From assembly GCA_013150955.1 (NCBI GenBank), contig JAADJD010000006.1, forward strand, positions 1 to 34,502: a stretch of DNA of 34,502 nucleotides. Reading direction: 5' to 3'. A program made the translations under genes and the position numbers. The stretch comes from Calditrichota bacterium. GTDB taxonomy: Bacteria; Calditrichota; Calditrichia; RBG-13-44-9; J042. The notes below the pieces were generated by a model. That model was not told the origin of the DNA and searched no databases. It saw only the letters and a program-made list of their open reading frames with translations. Positions 16,203 through 24,948 of this stretch are shown one piece after another; the first letter of the stretch is position 1, and each line of letters starts with the position of its first letter.

Positions 16203-16625
16203 ATGTACCGGATCATCGCTCACACTGCGGATACGGGATTGGAGGTGGAAGCCCCCTCGCTGGAAGAGCTTTTCCGCGAGGCTGCGAAGGGATGGAAAGT
16301 GCTGGTGCTGGAAGATTCCCCCACCCGGCCCAGGGAGCAAAAGCGCATTCGGCTAACGGCCAGCGATCGGGAGGATTTGTTAGTCCAGTGGTTGAGTGAA
16401 CTGAATTTTCTGCTGAATGTGCGCTTCTGGGTCATGCACGATGTGATATCCCTTCAGCTGACGCACAGGGGAGAACACTGGCATCTGCAGGCAGAAATTA
16501 CCGGGGAACCCTTCGACGACAAACGGCACTACATATATTTTGAAATCAAAGCCGTGACCTATCACCAGTTGCAGATCCGTCAGGAAGACGGCACATACAA
16601 AACACGCATCATTTTCGATATTTGA
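16203..16625 (+). CDS. Archease (RtcB RNA-ligase activator)
   Basis: A 140-residue protein of normal archease length. Conserved blocks are visible in order: IIAHTADTGLEVEAPSLEEL at the N-terminus (metal-binding HTAD), DREDLLVQWLSELNFLL in the middle, and EIKAVTYHQLQI with C-terminal RIIFDI. Archease accelerates RtcB by promoting guanylylation and turnover and widens its nucleotide use. The rtcB gene is next on the same strand, 186 bases on, which strengthens the call. AAGGAAAGGGGG upstream supports the ATG at 16203. Confidence 0.92.
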   Translation: MYRIIAHTADTGLEVEAPSLEELFREAAKGWKVLVLEDSPTRPREQKRIRLTASDREDLLVQWLSELNFLLNVRFWVMHDVISLQLTHRGEHWHLQAEITGEPFDDKRHYIYFEIKAVTYHQLQIRQEDGTYKTRIIFDI

Positions 16626-16649
16626 CGGGAATCCGCATGGCATTCTATA

Positions 16650-16720
16650 CCGGCGGGTGAATCGAAGTCGATTGTTCGCAGCCAGACGATGAAGGGCAGA
16701 AAATTTTATTTACCCGCCGG
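16650..16720 (+). other. Long-range stem between archease and rtcB
   Basis: CCGGCGGGT (16650-16658) is complementary to ACCCGCCGG (16712-16720), with about 53 bases between, including a small inner dyad AATCGA/TCGATT. It lies in the 177-base spacer between the two RNA-repair genes. It could be an mRNA structure affecting rtcB expression or simply a decayed palindromic repeat. No T-tract follows, so it is not an obvious terminator. Confidence 0.35.
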
Positions 16721-16811
16721 CGTAAAAAGATTTGGCAAAGATCGGTTTTTGCAGACCTTAAAAATCGGTATATTTGAGGGGAAAATATGAAAAAAACAGG
16801 GGGTGAAGCCC

Positions 16812-18275
16812 ATGACGACCTTAACATATCGTGACGTAAAGATTGAGCAGATAGATGAAGTGACCTGGATTATCCCGCCAGTCAAAGGCATGCGGGTGCC
16901 CGGTAAAATTTATGCCTCCCGGAAGATGCTGGAATCCATTATCAAGGAAGATGAAAGCATCCAGCAGGTGATCAATGTGGCCACGCTACCCGGCATTCAA
17001 AAATATTCCATTGCCATGCCGGATATTCACTGGGGGTATGGGTTTCCCATTGGAGGCGTGGCAGCGACCGATCTGGACAGTGGGGTGATTTCTCCCGGCG
17101 GCGTGGGATACGACATCAATTGCGGAGTACGCCTGGCCCGAACGAATCTCACGCTGGAAGAGGTCGAGCCCCGGCTGGAAAAACTGGTTCAAACCCTGTT
17201 TCAGAATGTCCCGACGGGAGTGGGTGCCCATGGTGCGCTACGAAAGTTATCCCGCCAGGAAATTAAACGTGTGTTGCGCGATGGTGCTGCCTGGGCAGTC
17301 GAGTACGGCTATGGCTATCCCGAAGACCTGGAACGCACCGAGGAGAAAGGCCGTTTGCAGATGGCCAATCCCGAGGCCGTCAGTCCGCGGGCAATTGAAC
17401 GGGGACAGGATCAGGTGGGCACCCTGGGTTCAGGGAACCACTTCCTGGAAGTTCAGGTGGTGCAGGAAATCTATGACGCCGCAGCCGCGGAAGCCCTGGG
17501 ATTATTTCCGGGACAAATCGTGGTCATGATTCATTGCGGTTCGCGGGGACTGGGGCATCAGGTGTGTGAGGATTATCTGCGTGTTCTGGCCAATGCCACC
17601 AGCAAGTACGGCATTGTGCTGCCGGATAAGCAACTGGCCTGCGCACCCATTCAATCTAAAGAGGGACAAAATTATCTGGGAGCCATGGCCGCAGCCGCCA
17701 ATTTTGCCTGGGCCAATCGGCAGGTGATCATGTCCCTTGCCCGCAAAAGCTTCATGGATGCGCTGGGAATTTCCGAAAAAGAGTTAGGTTTCCGCCTGGT
17801 GTACGATGTTTGCCACAACATCGCCAAGATTGAAGAACATCAGATTAACGGGCGAACAAAAAAGGTGTGCGTGCATCGCAAGGGTGCCACGCGGGCCTTC
17901 CCACCGGGACATCCGCTAACCCCGGAAGTGTATCGATCCGTTGGCCAGCCGGTGCTGGTTCCGGGAGATATGGGGCGCTATTCCTTTGTGGCGGTGGGCA
18001 CAGAACGGGCCATGGACGAGACATTTGGCAGCACCTGTCATGGAGCGGGTCGGGTCAAAAGTCGCCATCAGGCGCTGAAAGAAGGCAAGGGGAAGGATCT
18101 GATTGGAGAGATGCGCAAGCAGGGGGTCATTGTTCAGGCGCGCGGTATGCGTACGGTGGCCGAAGAAATGCCCCACGCGTACAAAGACGTGTCGGAAGTC
18201 GTGGACGTCATGCACAGGGCTGGAATCAGCAAGAAGGTGGCCAAACTGAAACCCATTGGGGTAATCAAGGGATGA
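16812..18275 (+). CDS. rtcB: RtcB tRNA-splicing / RNA-repair ligase
   Basis: A protein of ~487 residues from ATG 16812; GTG 16803 is an in-frame alternative. RtcB joins RNA 2',3'-cyclic-phosphate or 3'-phosphate ends to 5'-OH ends using GTP and manganese. Landmarks in order: MPDIHWGYGFPIGGVAATD, GGVGYDINCGVRL (metal-binding Asp and Cys), GSGNHFLEVQ, HCGSRGLGHQV, YDVCHNIAKIEEH, and CVHRKGATRAFPPGHP, which carries the histidine that is guanylylated, then GSTCHGAGR. All key residues are present and the length is normal. It lies downstream of archease. GGGGGTG upstream serves as ribosome-binding site. A 15-codon open frame with a good Shine-Dalgarno (GAGGGG, ATG 16787) overlaps the start and may couple translation. 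Confidence 0.95.
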   Translation: MTTLTYRDVKIEQIDEVTWIIPPVKGMRVPGKIYASRKMLESIIKEDESIQQVINVATLPGIQKYSIAMPDIHWGYGFPIGGVAATDLDSGVISPGGVGYDINCGVRLARTNLTLEEVEPRLEKLVQTLFQNVPTGVGAHGALRKLSRQEIKRVLRDGAAWAVEYGYGYPEDLERTEEKGRLQMANPEAVSPRAIERGQDQVGTLGSGNHFLEVQVVQEIYDAAAAEALGLFPGQIVVMIHCGSRGLGHQVCEDYLRVLANATSKYGIVLPDKQLACAPIQSKEGQNYLGAMAAAANFAWANRQVIMSLARKSFMDALGISEKELGFRLVYDVCHNIAKIEEHQINGRTKKVCVHRKGATRAFPPGHPLTPEVYRSVGQPVLVPGDMGRYSFVAVGTERAMDETFGSTCHGAGRVKSRHQALKEGKGKDLIGEMRKQGVIVQARGMRTVAEEMPHAYKDVSEVVDVMHRAGISKKVAKLKPIGVIKG

Positions 18276-18365
18276 GTCAGGCGGGTTTCATGAGACGGTG
18301 TCATTCGAAAAAGAACTTTCCGCTAATTGCTGTATCCCTTATCTTATCCCGACTTTGAAGAAAGG

Positions 18366-19310
18366 ATGATGCGGGTGGGACGCCGTTGGCAACATATGCT
18401 GGAATACCTGGCCTACCGCGGTTTAGAGGCCCTGGTTTATTTATTGCCCTGGGGCTGGCTGAACGCAGTGGCTTCGGGACTGGCCTTTCTGGCTTATCGG
18501 GTGATTGGAATTCGCCGGGAAGTCACCCTGAAAAATCTGCAGCTGGCTTTTCCAGAAAAATCTGTCTCTGAGCGGAATGCCCTGGCGTATGCCTGTTATC
18601 GCCATTTTGCGCTGATGGCCCTGGAATTTTTAAAAATGGGTCGCTTGACTTTTGCCGAACTGGAGGCGATGGTTGAACTGGAGACGCCGGAATTGTTTTC
18701 GAATTATCGGCGGCAGGGGAAGGGGCTGGTGATGGTTTCCGGGCATTTCGGGAGCTGGGAAATTGCAGGCGCTTATTTTGCCACCCGCTGGCCTCATCAC
18801 GCAACGGTCATCCAGAAGCGGCAGAAAAACGAATGGGTGGATCGGCACATGGCCAGCCTGCGCCGGCGATGGAACATGGACATTGTTTACGTCCGTCACG
18901 CCGTCCGCAACTGCCTGAAAGCGCTGGAGCAGAGGAAATTGGTGGGATTGTTGGGAGATCAGGACATGGGTACCCGTGGTGTTTTCGTCCCCTTCTTTGG
19001 GCGGCTGGCCTCCACGCCACCCGGCGCGGCCCTGCTGCACCTGAAAAGCGATGCCCCTCTTACCTTTGCTTATGCCATCCGGGTGGGCCCGCGTCGCTTT
19101 CGGCTGGGGTTGATTGATTTGTCCCTGCCGGAAGATGAGCGATCGGGGGATTTGGGTGCTGACGTGGAAACCGTTACGGCCCGCTACAATCAGGTACTGG
19201 AACAGTTTGTACGTCAGCACCCGGAACAGTATTTCTGGATGCACAAACGCTGGAAAACGCTGCCGCCAGCCGAGAAAGTACAGCCGCAAAAAGCACTGTA
19301 CGAAAGTTAA
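18366..19310 (+). CDS. Lipid A biosynthesis-type acyltransferase (LpxL/HtrB family)
   Basis: From ATG 18366 the protein is 314 residues; a TTG at 18327 and an ATG at 18396 are other in-frame options. Family features: an N-terminal hydrophobic region (ALVYLLPWGWLNAVASGLAF), the catalytic HX4D/E block GHFGSWEIAG, GLLGDQDMG with FFGR, then a C-terminal FWMHKRWKT. These enzymes sit on the inner membrane and transfer acyl chains from acyl-ACP to lipid A precursors or other glycolipids. This supports a Gram-negative envelope with LPS-like lipids. It follows rtcB by about 90 bases on the same strand, without obvious functional linkage. Confidence 0.87.
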   Translation: MMRVGRRWQHMLEYLAYRGLEALVYLLPWGWLNAVASGLAFLAYRVIGIRREVTLKNLQLAFPEKSVSERNALAYACYRHFALMALEFLKMGRLTFAELEAMVELETPELFSNYRRQGKGLVMVSGHFGSWEIAGAYFATRWPHHATVIQKRQKNEWVDRHMASLRRRWNMDIVYVRHAVRNCLKALEQRKLVGLLGDQDMGTRGVFVPFFGRLASTPPGAALLHLKSDAPLTFAYAIRVGPRRFRLGLIDLSLPEDERSGDLGADVETVTARYNQVLEQFVRQHPEQYFWMHKRWKTLPPAEKVQPQKALYES

Positions 19311-19351
19311 CCGAAAAGCCCTCTGCTGCTGGGATAAGTTCCCCGAATTCC

Positions 19352-19574
19352 CGATAAACCCGGATGATGCGATCGCCTACAGATGACACGAATGAACACG
19401 AATAAATAAACCCAGATTATGCATTAGAACCGCGAATCACTCGAATGAATTCGAATCATATCAACAAAATAGCGAATATATCCCGGGAAACATTTCCATC
19501 CAGATAGAATCAAGTGCATCATATTATTATTGGTACTCATTCGTGTAATTCGTAGGCTAATGCATTATTTGGGT
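19352..19574 (+). repeat. Dispersed TWA element, block 7
   Basis: A fragment (19352-19406) is followed by a full 165-bp copy at 19410-19574 (ACCCAGATTATGC to GCATTATTTGGGT). The copy is flanked by TAA at 19407-19409 and TAA at 19575-19577, an exact 3-bp duplication. The rest of the gap 19311-19876 is the AT-rich control region of the xre-speD operon. Confidence 0.85.
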
Positions 19575-19743
19575 TAAAAAATCGCACTGAAACCCTCTCT
19601 AAAAAATCGCAATCTTCACTGCGTCGAAGCAATCGATTCATTTTATGAAATACGGGTGTAACTTTTTAGTGACTGGATTATCCAATGCCAGTGTGTCCGT
19701 TGATATATCAGGGTTTGTGGGAGAATTACTGCGGACCATTTTG

Positions 19744-19855
19744 TTTAGTATTATAAACGAAAGTTTTAGAAAAATTTTAAAATGGGGTTGAATCTCAAAA
19801 ATCGGTTTCATATATTTGGTCGCTTTAATAAAGAAAATGTTTATGATACTAAAAC
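19744..19855 (+). promoter_or_regulatory. Paired inverted operator-like sites upstream of xre-speD
   Basis: TTTAGTATTATAAAC (19744-19758) recurs in inverted orientation as GTTTATGATACTAAA (19839-19853), 14 of 15 positions identical. Each copy is itself roughly dyadic (GTTTA...TAAAC). Both contain -10-like hexamers (TATTAT 19749-19754 and TATGAT 19842-19847). The second site is about 20 bases upstream of the XRE start, ahead of its ribosome-binding site. This is a good candidate for binding by the regulator encoded just downstream, possibly with looping between sites. Confidence 0.45.
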
Positions 19856-19876
19856 TTCAAGGAAGGTGACATTCAT

Positions 19877-20401
19877 TTGAAATTAGGACCTAAGCTTCGA
19901 CGTTTGCGGCGCTTGCGGGGGTTGACCATTGAAGAATTGGCGGAAAAGGCAGATTTGACCAAAGGATTTATTTCCCAGCTGGAGCGCGATAAAACGGTAC
20001 CGTCAATCACCACGCTCAAGCAGGTGCTGGATGTGCTGGGGGTGGATCTGGCAACCTTCTTCAGCGATCTGGAGGATCGAGAAAAAAACATTTACACCCG
20101 AAAAGAGCGGGTGGTGGAGAAGAAGGGCAAGTTTTATCGGATTGAGAATTTGATTCCCAAATTGAAATATCTGGAAATGGAGCCGGTTTTGTTAACGCTG
20201 GAGGCGCAGGCGGAGTACAGCGAGAATTTCGAAGAGGATGAGGGATTTGGATTTGTGGTGCGCGGCCGGCTGGAGCTGACCGTGGACAAAGAAAAGCGCA
20301 TCGTGAATCGTGGCGATTGTTTTTACATCTTTTTCGACAACAAACTGGTGGTAAAAAACCTGACCAAAAAGCCGGCAGAGATATTAATTGTGAATTATTA
20401 A
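19877..20401 (+). CDS. XRE-family regulator with C-terminal cupin domain
   Basis: A 174-residue protein. Residues ~1-62 form a Cro/C1-type helix-turn-helix (LRRLRGLTIEELAEKADLTK, GFISQLERDKTVPSITTLKQ). Residues ~100-174 form a small cupin barrel (GFGFVVRGRLELTVD; GDCFYIFFDN; ILIVNY). This architecture is shared with PuuR-type regulators of polyamine metabolism. It starts at TTG 19877 with GGAAGGTGA upstream and lies 21 bases before S-adenosylmethionine decarboxylase, so it very likely controls spermidine synthesis and its own gene. The effector, perhaps a polyamine, is inference. Confidence 0.88.
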   Translation: MKLGPKLRRLRRLRGLTIEELAEKADLTKGFISQLERDKTVPSITTLKQVLDVLGVDLATFFSDLEDREKNIYTRKERVVEKKGKFYRIENLIPKLKYLEMEPVLLTLEAQAEYSENFEEDEGFGFVVRGRLELTVDKEKRIVNRGDCFYIFFDNKLVVKNLTKKPAEILIVNY

Positions 20402-20422
20402 TTAACAGAGGAGGATGGGAAA

Positions 20423-20833
20423 TTGAAGGCACTGGGACGTCATATTCTGGCGGAGTTTTTTGAGTGTGATGCCGATATTTTGAATGATCGGGAGCGCATT
20501 GAAATGTATATGAAGCGGGCAGCCCTGGAAAGTGGCGCCACCATTGTGACCTCCACATTTCATGAATTCAATCCTCACGGAGTGAGCGGAGTGGTGGTGA
20601 TTGCCGAGTCGCATCTGGCCATTCACACCTGGCCGGAATATCGATATGCGGCGGTGGATGTATTTACCTGTGGCGACACGGTGGATCCCTGGGTGGCGGC
20701 GCAAGCCTTGCAGGAGTACCTGAAGGCCGGGAAAGTCACCACGGTGGAAATGGCGCGCGGAGAATTGAAACTGGATGGCGTCTTGCATCACAAACCGGTG
20801 GAGGTGGCCGAGGTGACCACGGCATCCACTTGA
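20423..20833 (+). CDS. speD: S-adenosylmethionine decarboxylase proenzyme
   Basis: A 136-residue pyruvoyl-dependent enzyme of the short prokaryotic class. It makes decarboxylated AdoMet, the aminopropyl donor for spermidine. The self-cleavage motif [11 protein letters not shown] places the pyruvoyl-forming serine at S63, with H68 and C83 (VDVFTCG) at the same numbers as in the well-studied Thermotoga enzyme. Cleavage between E62 and S63 gives beta and alpha chains. The start is TTG 20423 with a perfect GAGGAGG upstream; this start also gives the matching residue numbering. It is co-transcribed with the XRE-cupin regulator and followed by an intrinsic terminator. No spermidine synthase is in the window. 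Confidence 0.95.
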   Translation: MKALGRHILAEFFECDADILNDRERIEMYMKRAALESGATIVTSTFHEFNPHGVSGVVVIAESHLAIHTWPEYRYAAVDVFTCGDTVDPWVAAQALQEYLKAGKVTTVEMARGELKLDGVLHHKPVEVAEVTTAST

Positions 20834-20868
20834 CTGACAACCGCTGTCGCCGATGGATTTGAATGACC

Positions 20869-20912
20869 AAAGCGCCGCCAGAACGAAATCACAGCGGCGC
20901 TTTTGATTTTTA
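20869..20912 (+). terminator. Intrinsic terminator of the xre-speD operon
   Basis: AAAGCGCCGC (20869-20878) pairs perfectly with GCGGCGCTTT (20894-20903), with a 15-base loop, and a T-rich tail (TGATTTTT) follows. It lies 36 bases after the speD stop codon. Confidence 0.8.
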
Positions 20913-20970
20913 ATCTCCCGCCCCAAACATATTCGCCCCAGGATCCAATTTCATTCCATATTGAACAATC

Positions 20971-21343
20971 AACCCAGATCATGCAATAGCCTACGAATTA
21001 CACGAATTAACCCAGATTATGAATTAGACCACGAATTGCACGAATGAACACGAATATTAACCCAGCTTATCCATTAGCCTACGAATTACACGAATTAACG
21101 CCAATAAAAATAATAAAATGCACTTGATTCTATCTGGATGAAAATTTGTTTCGGGGTATACTCGCGATTTTGTGGATATGGTTTGGTTTCATTCGCGTGA
21201 TTCGCGGTTTAATGCATTATTTGGGTTTATCGCGATCTTGTGGATATTTTGAATGAAATCGTAGGATTCCCGGTTTCATACATCATTTGGGATTACGGGT
21301 ATCCATTCGCGTACATTGGTAATCTAATGAAAAATTTTGGTTT
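20971..21343. repeat. Dispersed TWA element, block 8 (three copies nested inside one another)
   Basis: An outer copy starts at 20971. At its TTA (21007-21009) a second copy (21010-21292) is inserted, with the TTA repeated at 21293-21295. Inside the second copy, at TTA 21057-21059, a third full 167-bp copy (21060-21226) is inserted, with TTA repeated at 21227-21229. The remainder of the outer copy runs to about 21343. Both inner copies have exact 3-bp duplications. The block separates the convergent speD and sensor-kinase genes; no other feature is seen from 20913 to 21459. Confidence 0.85.
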
Positions 21344-21459
21344 GTAAATCCGGGAAATTATCCGGGTAGAATGGTATGGGTGTTGGGGATAAGGATAGGG
21401 AAAAGTGATCCGTGCTCCGGAATTCAGCTTGATCAAACGGGTTGCACTCTTCAAATCCC

Positions 21460-24400
21460 TCACGTCCCCGGTTCACCCACCAGCACTTCCTGAATCTTTT
21501 CTTTCAACTGCTCGAAGGTGAAGGGTTTGGTGAGCAAACCATCCACGCCCATGTGGTAAAGATCGGTCAGAGATTTGTGATCCCCATATCCGGTGGCCAG
21601 AAGCACCTTCACGTCCGGTTTGATCTGGCGGAGGATTTCCAGCGTTTGTTTTCCATTGAGTTCGGGCATCACGTGATCCAGGATGATCAAATCAATTTCG
21701 TCCCTGTGTTCGCGGAATAACTTGATTCCTCGTTTACCGGTCTCGGCACTCAGCACGCGGAAGCCCAATTCGGATAACATCAGGCCCAGAATTTCCCGCA
21801 AATGATCTTCATCGTCAATGACCAGAGCGGTGAGGGATTGCGAAGACACCAGCTGTTTGGGGGCCTGCTTGCGGGTGGGTTGTTCTGGTGTTTTGGTGGT
21901 TGCTGGAATGAAGATTTCGAATGCGGTACCCTTGCCAGGACGGGTGCGCAGGTTGATGCACCCTTTATGGCGTTTCACAATGCCGTATACGGTGCTCAGG
22001 CCCAGGCCGGTGCCTTTTCCGACCGGTTTGGTGGTAAAGAAAGGATCAAAAATTTTATCGCGTAGGTGATCGGGAATACCGCAACCGTTATCTTTTATGG
22101 TGATAACGGCATATTTACCGGGTCGCAGGGTGCCCACGGTGATCAATCGGGAGACCCGGGCTACCCTGGAAGCGGTGCGAATGATGATTTGTCCATCCTT
22201 TTCAATCGCATCCCGGGCGTTAATCACCATGTTGATGATCATTTGGATGATTTGATTGGGATCGCCTTCCACCAGTGGAGTATCCTCGCTCAATTCCAGA
22301 ACCAGTTGAATGCGATTGGGCAATAGTTTTTCCAGAATCTGTTGATTATTGCGAATCAATTCATTCAGATTGACCACCTGTTTGTGAAATTCCCCGGCAC
22401 GAGCAAACGAGAGCAGCTGATGCGTAAGTTCCGATGCGCGTTGTGCCATTTCCACAATAATTCGCGCCCGAGAGGCATTGGCTGGATTCTGAGGATCGTC
22501 CTGGATAAGCTGGGCGCTGGGAAGAATGGCTCCCAGTATATTGTTGAAATCATGGGCAATGCCAGCCGTTAGGGTACCCACGGTTTCCATCTTTTGCGCC
22601 TGTAACAACTGCTTTTCCAGCAGTCTCAGCCGGGTAATGTTCATGATTTCGCCCAGAATGGCCGGCTTTCCGTTAAACTGAATGCGCGTGAAGGAACCCA
22701 GGCAATTCAACACTTCTCCGGCTTTGTTGACCAGCCGAAATTCATATTCCGATAGCGGCTTTTCTCCTCGTAGACGGGCCATGGCGCGCTTTTGCATGGT
22801 GGGACGGTCATCCGGGTGAACCAGATCCCACACATCAATCTTGCGGGCCTCTTCTTCGGTCAATCCGGTGAGTTTCAGGAAATTCGGGTTAAAAAGTTTA
22901 AAGCGATTGTCCTGTAAAATGTAAATGGCGATGGGGGAGCGTTCAAACAACTGCCGGTAATTGGTCTCGCTTTCCTTTAATCGTTGAACCAGCTGGATGA
23001 TTTTTACCGTATCCGCCAGTTGCTGACTGAGCAAGTCCATCAATTTTTGATCAAATTCTGTGAATGGATTCTCTTTTTCGAAGGAGTCCAGGTTCAGGAT
23101 GGCAAATGGTTCCCCATCGATTTGAATCAGGGCGCTCAGGGTGTGGTTAATTTCATCCAGCCGGCCATATTTGCGTAGCCATTCATATTGTTTTTCGGGG
23201 AGGGTGCGCCGGGCTTCCTTGCGGATCTGTTCTACGTGGATGACCCGCGAGCCGTTTTTCATTTCCCGCAATTGCAGGGCCTGAACATCTGACTGTTCGG
23301 ATGAGGGTTGAAACAGGACCACATTGCGTAATTTGTCCATCGAAAAGCCAAATCCCTCGCGAAACCGAAACCCTTTGTCTTCTCGCACCAACAGGCTGCC
23401 GGCCTGAGCTGCCGGAATCAACTTCCGGGCCAGTTGCATGGCCTGCTTCAACACCGCATCGATGCTGAAGTCCCCGGAAATTTCCAGCCGATTTTCGAAC
23501 AACAGGTTAAGCCGCTGCAGAAAATTTTCGGGAACCCGTTCCGTTTCCCGGGAAATCCGCGGTGCAAAAAACAGAAACCATTGAACCTGATCCTGTAGGG
23601 GAAAACGAGCAATTTCCAGGGACAGGGGTTTACCGGAAACGGTAAATCCAATGGTTACCGATGCCTTTTGCTGTTGTGCCAGTAAATCCAGTTTGTTCTT
23701 AATTTGTTCTAACAGGGGCGAAGGGAAGATGGCATCCAGACTCGCGGGATGGGGCTCTTTTACCGGGAGAAATTGTCCCAGAATTGGGGAAGCGAAAACC
23801 ACTTCCAGGGTGGCGCGGATGACCAGTAGCAGATCCTTTTGTCGGGAGCGAGCATTTTCTATCTGCGTCAGGAACCGATTGAGTAGCGTCTGCTCATCCT
23901 GTCCCGGCCGCTGTTCGATGATGATTCCCGAAAACGAGAGGGTGTCGCCTTTCTGGCTGTAATGGATCTTTCCCCGTTCGATGACCTGACGCCAGAGGTC
24001 ACCTGTTCCTTTCAGGCGGTACTTCACTTCGTAAAAAGGGATCAGGTTCTGCTTACAGTGCTCCAGAATATTCTGAAAAATGGGAACATCATCAGGATGA
24101 ATTAATGTTTTCCAGTCAGGGGAAGGATCGCCAAAGTCGATTTCATTGCGGAACCACTGGTAAAACGTGGGACTATATTTACCGGATCCCACAAAACGGT
24201 CTTTCTCGATTTCAAAGATGATAGCCGGGATTCCCTGCAGGGTTAAATGGGTGCTTTTTCGAATCGCAGATGTTTTCTGTTCCTTGTAATCGGCGCACAG
24301 TTTTAAAATGTGTCCCTGAATATTGTCGAACAACTCCAGCACCTGAGAGATCCAGTAATTTCGGCTTTCGCGGTTCAGATTGGGATGTTCGATGATGGTT

Positions 24401-24693
24401 TCCAGCAAAAGTGTTCGCAAGTCGGAAATGCCAATAAGAATGGTATGCTGATTCAGGTCGTGATCCAGCAGACGGGGGATATATTTTTGCAGAAAATTGA
24501 AGATGGGAATGGATTCGGCACCCTCCAGGGCGTGGATGATGTTTTCGTAAAATTCCAGAAACCGGTGCTCCGGAAGTTTTCCCCGGTACTGCACTAATTC
24601 TGCTAATTTTCGAACTTTCAGAAACCAGGATTTAAACGTGCTTTGTTCGGTGTCTTTAAAGATCCATTGGGCAGGGTCAATGATATGCTTCAT
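21460..24693 (-). CDS. Hybrid sensor histidine kinase (PAS-GAF-PAS-HisKA-HATPase-REC)
   Basis: A 1077-residue soluble-looking protein with no clear membrane segment. Order: an uncharacterised helical N-terminus (~1-150); a PAS domain ~165-265 (LIHPDDVPIF, then LKGTGDLWRQVIERGKI); a second degenerate PAS-like stretch; a GAF-like domain ~400-560; a PAS domain ~575-685 (RSPIAIYILQDNRFKLFNPN, DLVHPDDRPTMQ); a HisKA dimerisation domain with the phospho-accepting H714 in AGIAHDFNN; a HATPase domain (NMVINARDA; DNGCGIPDHL; GKGTGLGLSTVYG); and a C-terminal receiver with D1006 in LIILDHVMPEL and the KPF lysine. The AHDFNN type of H-box and fused receiver are typical of orphan hybrid kinases. No partner regulator is adjacent, and the signal is unknown. 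Confidence 0.92.
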   Translation of the reverse strand: MKHIIDPAQWIFKDTEQSTFKSWFLKVRKLAELVQYRGKLPEHRFLEFYENIIHALEGAESIPIFNFLQKYIPRLLDHDLNQHTILIGISDLRTLLLETIIEHPNLNRESRNYWISQVLELFDNIQGHILKLCADYKEQKTSAIRKSTHLTLQGIPAIIFEIEKDRFVGSGKYSPTFYQWFRNEIDFGDPSPDWKTLIHPDDVPIFQNILEHCKQNLIPFYEVKYRLKGTGDLWRQVIERGKIHYSQKGDTLSFSGIIIEQRPGQDEQTLLNRFLTQIENARSRQKDLLLVIRATLEVVFASPILGQFLPVKEPHPASLDAIFPSPLLEQIKNKLDLLAQQQKASVTIGFTVSGKPLSLEIARFPLQDQVQWFLFFAPRISRETERVPENFLQRLNLLFENRLEISGDFSIDAVLKQAMQLARKLIPAAQAGSLLVREDKGFRFREGFGFSMDKLRNVVLFQPSSEQSDVQALQLREMKNGSRVIHVEQIRKEARRTLPEKQYEWLRKYGRLDEINHTLSALIQIDGEPFAILNLDSFEKENPFTEFDQKLMDLLSQQLADTVKIIQLVQRLKESETNYRQLFERSPIAIYILQDNRFKLFNPNFLKLTGLTEEEARKIDVWDLVHPDDRPTMQKRAMARLRGEKPLSEYEFRLVNKAGEVLNCLGSFTRIQFNGKPAILGEIMNITRLRLLEKQLLQAQKMETVGTLTAGIAHDFNNILGAILPSAQLIQDDPQNPANASRARIIVEMAQRASELTHQLLSFARAGEFHKQVVNLNELIRNNQQILEKLLPNRIQLVLELSEDTPLVEGDPNQIIQMIINMVINARDAIEKDGQIIIRTASRVARVSRLITVGTLRPGKYAVITIKDNGCGIPDHLRDKIFDPFFTTKPVGKGTGLGLSTVYGIVKRHKGCINLRTRPGKGTAFEIFIPATTKTPEQPTRKQAPKQLVSSQSLTALVIDDEDHLREILGLMLSELGFRVLSAETGKRGIKLFREHRDEIDLIILDHVMPELNGKQTLEILRQIKPDVKVLLATGYGDHKSLTDLYHMGVDGLLTKPFTFEQLKEKIQEVLVGEPGT

Positions 24694-24840
24694 GAGTACG
24701 CGTCGCTTTCGGTCTTTCGTTTCAGTCCAATAGAATTTTCGGTTGCCCCGGTCACATTGTTAGTCCAAAGGAAAATTAGTAAGGATTCTCACCGAATTCA
24801 AATATTGTGCATGGGGAAGGAAGGAAATGAAGGGAGAAAT

Positions 24841-24916
24841 TGGAGGCGCCGGGCGGATTCGAACCGCCGAATCGAGGTTTTGCAGACCTCTCCCTTAGCC
24901 ACTTGGGTACGGCGCC
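24841..24916 (-). tRNA. tRNA-Cys (GCA)
   Basis: A complete cloverleaf on the minus strand: acceptor GGCGCCG/CGGCGCC, anticodon stem GAGGT/ACCTC with loop CTGCAAA giving anticodon GCA, and a T-loop TTCGAAT. The discriminator base is U73, the cysteine identity base, and the CCA end is encoded (24841-24843). It is downstream of a small membrane-protein gene and tRNA-Ala on the same strand, probably in one transcript. Confidence 0.96.
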
Positions 24917-24948
24917 CTTTCCACTAATCTAAAATGAAGCAATTGCTT

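Noticed and set aside
16650-16720. Terminator between archease and rtcB
   Set aside because: The stem arms are over 50 bases apart and no T-run follows, so it is recorded only as a possible mRNA structure.
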